Below are positions 55,520-64,000 of a stretch of DNA of 64,000 bases, piece after piece. Every line of letters starts with the position of its first letter. The stretch's first letter is position 1. This stretch comes from Ailurus styani. Lineage: Eukaryota; Chordata; Mammalia; Carnivora; Ailuridae. The notes under the pieces were generated by a model. The model worked only from the letters and a program-made list of their open reading frames with translations. It had not been told where the DNA came from and ran no database searches. Both the position numbers and the translations under genes were made by a program. The stretch is taken from assembly GCA_002007465.1 (NCBI GenBank), contig LNAC01000001.1:5513583-5577582 (forward strand), given 5' to 3'.

Positions 55520-58500
55520 TAAAATGGGAAACTACATAAAATACACCTCACAGGGTAATAGAGAAGCGTATAGATCATGTAGGTGAGGCGTCTGGACCAT
55601 AAGAAGCCCTTAGCAAATGGCAATCCCTGTTGTCATCGCATCTTTGTTGGCAGACCTCGACCCCGCTCAACAGCTGGGGGCCCGTTGTCAGTCATCTGCT
55701 ACCCAGACTGTCGTTCTGTCATAAGACAGACAGGGCATGTTGGCCCACCAGTCCTGATGGGGGTGCCAGTCTGGTGAAAGAGACATGAAGCCGGGCGCCT
55801 GTTTGGAGGGCACGCGCCGCTCCCCGGGCCGTGGCTCCCGCGTCCGTTGCTGGCTTCTGCGTGGAAGGCGAGCCTCCTACCCCCGCGCGCGGGCATCCCC
55901 TGCAGGTGTTTTACCAGAAAACAAGCCTCTGGTAAAGGAACGTGTATGTATTTTTACTTCTGAAGGGACTGTTGACACTTTTTAAAGTGCTGGGAAAGTT
56001 TTGTGTGTGCGTGTGACGAGAGAAAAAAGCTCCCAGGTGACAAACTGCCACGGCCTTGATTTCTGGGGTGTGCGCACGTGTGCGCCTGTGCACGCGCTTC
56101 TCCTTCCGCGTGGGGCACAGGAGACTTTTGTGTCACTTTCCGAAATAGAACTGCAAAGTAGGTCGGTCCAAGAGTGGTAAAATAGGTCAGTTGCCACAAA
56201 TCTAAGCAGAAGAGGGGGTTGGCGTTCAGCTCGAGGGAGACTTCGCGTGTCGACCTTTGGTCTAAACCCTGTTCTCTTAAGACCCGAAGGGCCATTCTTT
56301 GCAGGGGGAGGGCGGGCTGGGAGAGTGACACGGACACTCTTGTACCATTGCTGACTGCCTGCATTTTCCTTCTCCAAGACGGCCATCCCTGGGATGGAGA
56401 TCACGGTTGCTGGGCATGGGCACTGAGCTGGCAGATTTAAGCCTGGTGTCACGAGGATGCCCTGCACAGTACTGGGGACAGCGTTCTGTGGGGGGATGAG
56501 TGAGTGGGGTAGTTTCCTGCCCCCCGGGAGAGGCGGACAAGCAGCTGGTTTTGAATAGCAAAACCGCGCTCTGGGTAAGGCTTCCGGTGTTCCAGGGCGA
56601 CCCAGTTGGACACGGAGTCCTGTAGCTGATCACAGGGCGCTGCTGGAAATGTGCCTAACAGGATTAGGCTGGAGCGATGGCTTTTACCCTATTTCAACAG
56701 TCTCCTCTCCAGTGATCCATTGCTTCCTCACCGCCGTGGGTCATTTTTCCATATGGCACTCAAGACCGTCTGCCTCCCCCCCCCTCAGAGAGACAGCATT
56801 TTCCTGATGGTGCAGGATTCTGATTTCCCAGTACTGGACTTTGTAAGGTTTCTTGGCACTCTACCAGGTAGAAGGGGCTCTCTAATAGATTATAATTTAA
56901 AAAACAAAATCAAATTTGATTCTGTGACCAAGGCTCTTCCATGTGACTTTCTGAGTCATTACCAACACGCATTTCTGGCTTCAGATTATTCTGACTCATG
57001 TTCCTATTTATTTTCTCCATTGTTGGCAGCATCTCCAAGTAACCACAGTCTTCATCCATTGTCTGACTACCAGAACAAAACACAGTTTGAGGTTGTTTGG
57101 AGTTTTAAAAGGGTTTGATTTCGTTTCTATTAAATTTAAAAAATAGTACCAGAAGTCACAGACTTGGTTAAAAATGGAAGATTTTAGAAAATAAAACATG
57201 TCCCGGTACAGATTGCTAGCACTGTGGAAATCAGTCCTAACTTGATTTGCAATAGTAATGGGCCTTAACAGGAATAATTACAGAGGTTATTGGGGGAAAG
57301 GTTTGGGAGAGAAATGAAATATTGCCTACTTATCTTCTTGGACCTCAGCAATAAATACGCTTACATGGAATCACTATCCTTGATCCTGGATTGGAAAGCT
57401 GTGTGGAGAGGAAAAGTCTTAAAGACCCAAGTGGGAATAGTCACACATTGGTTCATTTATCCACTGAACCAGAAGTTGCTGTCCCTTGTTTTTGCCAGGC
57501 TCTAGGCTAGGCACGGGCATATCAGATATAATAGGACAAGGGGCCCAACTTCCAAGGGACTCCCGGTCGAGTAAGGCAGGCAGCTCGCCTGAGTCGAGTA
57601 CCAAGTGGTAAACCCGACACCAGCCCTGGAGGCACAGAATTATGCAAGCAAAGAAGAAATCTCCATTTTGCCTGGAGTCATAGAAAAAACAATGTGGAGG
57701 AAATAGCATCACACTGGGCTTTGAAGGGTAGATCAGAAAGGAGGAGAAGGGTATTATGATGTTAAGAGAAGCTTGGAAAACCTCGAAGCCTTAGACACTT
57801 TGCAAATGCGGAGTGGTCCCCTGTGGCTAAAGCATGGGGTTGTGTATGGGGGGTGGGTAGGTGACAGAGGACGTTGGGAACGCCGGTTGTGGTCAGTTCC
57901 AAATGGCCTTGTGTAGCCCACGAAGGAGATTCCATGTATCACTAAAGGCCATGAGAATTTAGTGAAGGTTTGTCAGGTTTTCATTTTCAAAGTGCTTTCC
58001 CAATAGCGTTAGCTGGAATGAGAGCCACACCAGCTCCAGGGGCCTGTGACTGTCACCGAGGGGAGGCGCCACGGTGACCCAGTCCTGGGGCCGGAGTGCT
58101 GGGGGAGGAGGCGGACTCGGAGCCGTTCCTGAGGCCTAGGCGTTGGGACTTTCAGAGTTGCACGAGTGCGGTCGAGGGGGGGAGAGAGAGAGAAGGGGTC
58201 GGCAGGGAGGAAATGAAATGAGATGGGGGAACTTTGGAGTCAGACGCACTGAGCTTCTAATCCCAAGATGTACCCCTTTGGAGTCTGTGACCAAGTCACT
58301 CCTCAGCGCCCCCATCTCCTCCTTGAAGAGAAGGGAAAGGTGCAGGATGCGCTGGGGTTGATGAGATCGCGGAGGCCCGGGGCGCAGCGGACAGAGTCAG
58401 CACAGAGGCTGTCCCTGACGCTTAGCTGAGGCTGGCTCGGATCCACGCTCTGTAGCCCGCCGGGGGCAGGGGGCAGGGACGGTTGCCTGTGCTCTTCACC

Positions 58501-60135
58501 TCCAGCAGGGCACGCAGGGGTTTCTGGGGATGAGTGCTCAGCTTCTTTTTATTTTCCAGCTCAGCCCAGGACAAAGAAACCTGGAAACTCCTTGGAGAAT
58601 GTTGCCTAAGACTATGTGGGGAAAGGAACACTGTGGGTATTTCTACCCAAGGGGCCGGGGGGGCGGGGGCCCTTTCCCACTGATAGGTGTGGGTCGGCTT
58701 ACGGCAGCCGGGCGCTGCTGGCCAGGACCTTGTGGTGATGAAAAGTGGCAAATGTTTGGTCACTGCTACAAAACCAAATCTCCATCACATCCTAGACCAG
58801 AGCTTGGCGCAGGAGGAAGAACAAGGGACTCCCAGACCCCAGAAATCTGAGTTGCATGAAAGTGTCCATCACAGAAGCCGAGAAACTGAGGTCCAGGGAG
58901 CGGACGGAGGTGAGTCGGTGGAGAAGGAGGGCTGCGTGTGTCCCCAGCGAGGCCGCGCAGTGATGGGATGGAGGGCCAGGCGCACCCAGATCAGAGCAGC
59001 CCACCTCCCCAGAACCACCCAGGGTTGTTCCTCACCCCAGAGGAGAAAGTAGTCAGGCCCCCAAGAGGAGTTAAGAGTCTCAGCTGCAGAGAGACCCCGC
59101 CGCCCGTAAAGCCGAGGCAATAAAGCAGCCTCTCCTCCCCGTGGCCTCACGCGGACCCTCCTGGGAGCTCTCCAGCCACAGTTTGCCTCCACAGTTTAAG
59201 AGAAATCAGGAAACTGGAGAGGATCCAAAGGAGAGCAAAAAACATGATTAAAGAGAGCAAGAATAGGACCCAAGAGACAAGTTAAAGAAATTGGGGTTGA
59301 TTTGCCTAAAACAGTAAAGACGAAATGGGGACTGCATTCACATACATGGAGAGGGGCCGGGTCTGGTTATTTTCCAATTTCAAGAGCACAGAAGAAGACG
59401 CAAATGGCCCAATTTACCACCAGAGAGATTAGGTAAAGAAGGAGTGTCAAAAACATAGGGACGTCTTGGAATGGCCTTCCCTGGGGTTATTGTCAAATAG
59501 GGCCGGCCCCGCCCTCGAAGAAAGCTGCTGATAGGGAGGGCCTGGCTGCCCTCCAGGCCTCGCACCCATCCCAGCTCTCCTGGCTGCTGGCAGCCTATGC
59601 CTCTTTTTGGAGCAGAAACCCGAGGAGGGAGTGGCTAGCCTTGCCAGGTGAGAGCATCTTTGCTTCTCCTGGTGAGTTCCTTCATCCAAGAGCAAGCATG
59701 GCCTTTAATCACATTTTCACTTTGATGTGTTCAAGATACAGTCAACAGCAAATGCCTGTGGGTTCTTTGGCAGCTGGTAGAAAATGTATCACCACCTCCG
59801 GAAGTGGCAGTTTAGATCAGATGACTGCGTGACTGGCTCACGGGAAACTGCAAAGACTCTCAGAAAGCTTGTGGAAGTCCACGCCCCAGGCAGTTGGCTT
59901 TGGTGGCCATGGCTAGACTAGTAGGTGTAGTATCCAGGACCGTAAGTTCAGTCCTACGTTCAACCGTAGTCGTAGGAGGAACTGAGTCAAGATGTGGAAC
60001 CAAGCTTGTGTGCTTGCCTCCTCCCTCTGCCTGCACACATGACACAAAAGACATTAATCTACAGATAGGATAGCAGTACAACTTGTTCACAAACCGTGAT
60101 GCTTGTGACAGTGAATGGAGGGTACTGCTGACAAT
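55520..60135. other. Intergenic, ADAM12-side; no supported gene
   Basis: A MIR-like end follows at 55,500-55,570, and a second MIR-like stretch lies at 58,225-58,340 ('ggagtcagacgcactgagct', 'gtgaccaagtcactcctc'). An AT-rich unique block lies at 56,880-57,300. The 155-codon open frame 56,651-57,118 has no splice or homology support. GC-rich spots at 55,790-55,910 and 58,370-58,700 lack island-level CpG density. Confidence 0.55.
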
Positions 60136-60136
60136 T

Positions 60137-60340
60137 ATTTTTAAAAAGATTTTATTTATTGATTGACTTGAGAGAGAGCAGGGGAGGGGCAGAGGGAGAG
60201 GGAGAGAGAGAGACAATCTCCAGCAGACTTTGTGCCCAGCACAGAGCCGGACATAGGGCTTGATCCCACGACTCTGAGATCATGACCTGAGCCAAAACCA
60301 AGAGTCAGATGCTCAACTGACTGAGCGCCCCAGGGGCCCC
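60137..60340 (-). mobile_element. CAN-SINE (reverse), older subtype
   Basis: A reverse CAN-SINE with 'aaaaagattttatttattga' leader, 'gagatcatgacctgagccaa' (about 60,276) and an end near 'gagcgccccaggggcccc'. No clear target site duplication. Confidence 0.92.
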
Positions 60341-60444
60341 GCCTCCTTCTATAACTTATGTTCAAAGTCGACACAAGAAGGCAGGTGCCCTTGATATTAA
60401 AATTCTTGCAAACGTTCTGGTGGAGATGAAATGTTTGGTTAAGT

Positions 60445-60900
60445 GTGCAGTAGTTATCTAATGCTGCGTAACAAATTAGCCCCAGATGAGTGGCTCAAAA
60501 CAGTCAGTATTATCTCCTGCAGTTTCTGTGGGTGAGGCATCAGGGAGCAGCCTTGCTGGATGGGTTGGCCACAGGTCTCTCAGATACTGCCCAGGGCTGC
60601 CAAACCTTGACTGGGTTGGAAGCTCCCCTTCCAAGGTGGCTCACTCCCATGGCTGTCAGCAGCAGACCTCCATGTCCCATCTCAGTTCTTCCCCACTGGA
60701 CTTCTGGAATGTCCTCAGGGCAGCTGGTTTTCTTCAAAGTGAGTGACCCGAGTCGCTCCTCCATTCATGATTTAGTCTCAGAGCTCATGCATGGTGACTT
60801 TGGCCATATTTTATTCACTAGAAGGAGCCTCCCAGGCCAGCTCACACGAAAAGGGAAGGAGATTAAGGTTTATTTCATGAATGAAGGAGGATCTTCAAAT
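60445..60900 (-). mobile_element. LTR-like remnant (reverse)
   Basis: 'ctaatgctgcgtaacaaatt' and 'gagtggctcaaaacagtcag' are typical of the reverse end of an old MaLR or related LTR. The rest (ccttgctggatgggttggcc and following) is consistent but diverged. Class not resolved. Confidence 0.45.
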
Positions 60901-63479
60901 ATTTGATCATTCTTGTGAGTTCATGTTTGTTTTTGAGATTCCCAGTTTGCCTTTTTCTGAGTACTGCCTGTTTATTCAGCCTGCCCCCGTGATGGTGGGA
61001 AAGCACAGGCAAGTTGCAGCCAGGGGGGCTATCTCCATGACTGGCATTCGGGCTGTGGGATGGCTCTCTGTTCCTCCTGGGTATTGTCAGTCACTTGGGA
61101 TACTTAAAAAAGGGCTTTCTTGAGTAATGAGTTCCCCATCACAATAGGTATACAAGGAGATACTGGACAGTCAGTTGATAGGGTGCCACAGGTGAGTATA
61201 GATGGGGTTGAAGGGAGCTGGTCTAAATGATCCTGCGTGTCCCTTCCGACCCAGAGCACCCTTGAGCCCCTGATTGCCCCAAAGCATTCTCCTTTCTTGG
61301 GTGCTCTTGAAGTAAGAACTGAGAAACCTCTTGAAGTGAGGCACAGATTCTCAAAGTGAGGTCTATGAACAGAAAATGGACTCCATGTTATCACGGACTG
61401 AGAGGGTCATGAGTTTCAAGCCCCCGAAGAGATGGAATTAAAAAGATTTCCAAGAATCTTCATCATGGGGCGATTGTGTTTGTTTACTTTTGCTGGGAGC
61501 CTTCAGAGCTGTGCTTGGATAGATAAAAGCTGTTGTGTGAGCGTATATCTGAAGCTCCACTAAGGGTCGAGTTGCAGGGAGGCCGGCCGGTTACAGAAGT
61601 CCGGAGCCGCTACCTGTATAATCCCGACTTAGGAAAATCTGCCTCCAGTTCTCATCGGCTTGTCCTCCAAGTGGCTTGAGCTGAATGTGAGCTGGGGTGA
61701 GCAGTAAGTGCCCTGCTCATGAATGCCCAGGCTGTTCAGCAAAAATAGCACACAGGAAACAGTATCGCAAAGGTCAATTCTTCTGGAAAGGAAGGGACAA
61801 CAAGCCATCTATCTGAAATTTTAATGAGCAGATCCTGGCCTCTGACCCCATACCATGACCTAACAATCCAGTATTGAATGCCACGTCGGCTTCCATTTCC
61901 TGTGAATGAGGAGGCAGAGCTCCCATCCAAAGGCCAGCCATCTGCCGGATGGAAGATTCTCTCTGCCTAGCCGGCTGTTATGGTTGAGCATGAAGTCTTT
62001 ATGGAGTGTCAGTCCAGACTCCTTGCTTCACAGAGATGGGGAATTAAATGGTTGAAACACCAGGGCTGAAGCTAGGATTTTCTCTTCTGCCTTACTTTTT
62101 TCCTCCTGCATGGACTTGTTTTCTTTCATTCAGTCAAAGCAAACCAAGGACAGTCTTGGGGTACATTTAACCCTTTGGAAAGAGCCTTGCAACTTCCAGG
62201 TTTAAAAAAAGAAAAAAGCTGGACTTCCACAGTCAAGAATAACAGCTGAATACAGAAGAGGAAAAAGAAATGGATCATTAGAAGAGAAAGTATAGAAAGC
62301 CCCCAGCCCAGTGCACAGCACATAGGAGGTCTCTTATGAATAAAACATTTGCCCAGTCAGAAGGATTCAAGAGGCCAGCAGCTAGACTCGTGCCCAGACT
62401 AGTCTGTCCCACTGAGTTCAAAGGAACCAATTTTTTAATTCCCTTGCACAGTGTTTCTGAATGTTCTGGGAACCAGAGTATCAGAACCATTTGAGTACTT
62501 GTTAAAACTTCCCAGACCTTCCTAATAATAATGTCCAGCGCAAATACCAGGGGATTTGAATTCTTAAACAGCAGGAATCCTGTGGGTTGGGGCGGGGCAC
62601 TGTATTAGCTTATTTAATGCTCCCCACCATCTGGGACGTTTGTCTTTTACTTTCACTTAACAGATGCTGAACCTGAAGCTTAGAAGTCAGAGTTAAAGAC
62701 ACAGGCTGCATTTGCTAACAGATCTGGTGTGGGCTCTTACCTACTCCTTAGCCCTGTGACCACGGGGAAGCCTCTTAACCTTTAGACACTGGTTTCCTCG
62801 TCTGTATATTCAGGATTTTAAATGGAAATAATGCACTGGCTACATTACTTCAGCACAATACTGCGATCCTATGAAGTCCGTTAGTAAATAATGTGGTAGT
62901 TAACAAGCAACCTGGTGATTATTAAGTAGGTTAAGTAACCAGCCACACTGTTCAACAATCCTGAGTTACCGGTTTGTCCTACAAGACAGAAGAGTCTTGG
63001 GAGGCAAAAGGCATTTCTCCTTCATTTGGTTTCCCAAGCCCCTAACACAGGGTTGCTAATTGTTGACTGAGGGAATGAATGAACAGAGAAAGGCCAGGCA
63101 GAGGGGCAAGGAGTAAGTAGGGCTGGATTCCAACTGGGGCTCCCACCCAGGCCTTGTGTCCAGATGGAGTGCTGGGGTGCCCTGGCCCAGAGAAGGCAGG
63201 CCAGCGCCTCTGGCTTGCCGGGGTTTTGTTTTGTTTTTAAAGGCCTGTACTCCGGTGAGAGGGTTGTCGTGGTTCTTGAGAAGGCTGCGAACCCCTGGGA
63301 GTGGGTAGGAGGTAGGAAAGAGACTTTCCCGGTCGTAGCAAAAGACGGTAAGGGGAATTTCCTCAAACCCTGGCTGACTGGCCCGTGGAAGGCGGGCTGT
63401 GGCAGGAATTGGTGAGAAGTCACAGGATAGGATTCTGTCTTTAGTGGGTGGTGGCAACCATCCTTAACGGACCCGGCTT
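60900..63479. other. Intergenic upstream of CpG-rich end
   Basis: Contains a degraded MER5-like piece (62,440-62,590), a MIR-like stretch (62,750-62,890, 'ccctgtgaccacggggaagc', 'ttaacctttagacactgg') and an L2-type end (63,025-63,080). No supported gene. Confidence 0.55.
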
Positions 63480-64000
63480 CTTCAGGGAGCGTAGCTGCGT
63501 CGCTGTCACCCCCATGCTCTTGGAGAGAGGGCGACAGGTCCTGTTGTCAAAACGCACCTCCTGGCTCTGGGAGGCTCTCTGGAGGGAAGGGCGTAGGCCG
63601 CCCCGAACTAGGACTCAAGTCAAGGCAAGGCCCTCCCCTGATTTCGCCCGGTGCCCCGGACGCCTGGCGCTCCCCTGGCTCCAGGCCCGCAGGGTGCAGG
63701 CCCGGGCGGGGACGGGCACCCGGGAATCTGCATTTCCAGCAGACGCACTCGGATGCGTCTCTCGATGAGGGAAGTTGGAGGAACGACGCGGGACACCCTC
63801 TTCTGGGGCCCATGCCGCGGGGAGAGAAACGGGAGCCAAGCTAGCAACGTGCACCCCAGAGCAGCCCGTCGAGCACGTAGCGCCCCGACGTCGGCGCGTG
63901 CCTGCGCGCCCAGGATGCTCTCTCGGCCCGGGGTGTCCGTGCGGGGCGGAGGGCGCGGGCCCGGGGACGCCCGCCCGGCCCAGGACCGCCTGTCCGACCC
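63480..64000. promoter_or_regulatory. CpG-rich region, probable edge of ADAM12 promoter island
   Basis: CpG density rises from about 63,480 and is very high after 63,850. It contains a GC-box GGGGCGGAG (63,943-63,951) and a palindrome CCGACGTCGG (63,885-63,894) with a CRE-like GACGTC core. No ADAM12 coding sequence is visible. The assignment comes from known gene order: C10orf90 and ADAM12 are neighbours on one strand, and the 31-kb spacing from the C10orf90 stop fits. The island is cut by the window end. Confidence 0.5.

Noticed and set aside
56651..57118. 155-codon open frame on the plus strand
   Set aside because: It runs through unrelated sequence types (CT-rich then AT-rich) with a sharp codon-use change midway. 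No domain is recognised and there is no promoter or splice support.
63913..64000. ADAM12 first coding exon in the CpG-rich end
   Set aside because: The ATG at 63,913 opens a frame to the window end, but it is arginine/glycine-rich and does not resemble a signal peptide.

Overview
This window is nuclear DNA from a mammal, almost certainly a caniform carnivore. At least fourteen recognisable tRNA-derived CAN-SINEs are scattered on both strands, along with old mammalian repeats (MIR, L2, MER5, MaLR LTRs, L1M fragments). The young SINE subtype resembles the mustelid form, so a ferret, mink or otter relative is my best guess (inference). Nothing here is bacterial, and there are no operons, CRISPR arrays or RNA genes that I can support.

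The left half (1-32,965) carries the 3' part of one gene on the + strand. Six exons with canonical GT/AG borders and matching phases (9620-9910, 13008-13177, 15280-15457, 28616-28679, 31739-31838, 31928-31966) encode about 280 C-terminal residues, ending in an ALMS motif. I identify it as C10orf90 (FATS). Upstream exons, including most of the coding region, lie before the window. Introns hold SINEs, a minisatellite, L2/MIR/LTR remnants, AT-rich candidate enhancers and one surprise: a fragment of an MST1/HGF-like kringle gene with its own splice sites, ending at an N (23,802-24,039).

The right half (about 33,000-63,470) is intergenic and repeat-rich, and I find no convincing gene in it. At 63,480-64,000 the sequence becomes CpG-rich. 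From the known mammalian gene order (C10orf90 followed on the same strand by ADAM12) this is probably the upstream edge of the ADAM12 promoter island.

The assembly is imperfect. There are two N runs (2512-2559 and 32281-32359) and single Ns at 3025, 24040, 42840, 53245, 53815 and 54881. At 3025 and in 52.8-55.5 kb the Ns sit between near-identical duplicated blocks. Shared base differences show that the 52.8-55.5 kb blocks are two haplotypes laid end to end rather than real tandem repeats. I found no previously undescribed biological system; the most notable items are the misplaced kringle fragment, the interleaved haplotypes, a readable retained intron at the end of C10orf90 and several candidate regulatory blocks.
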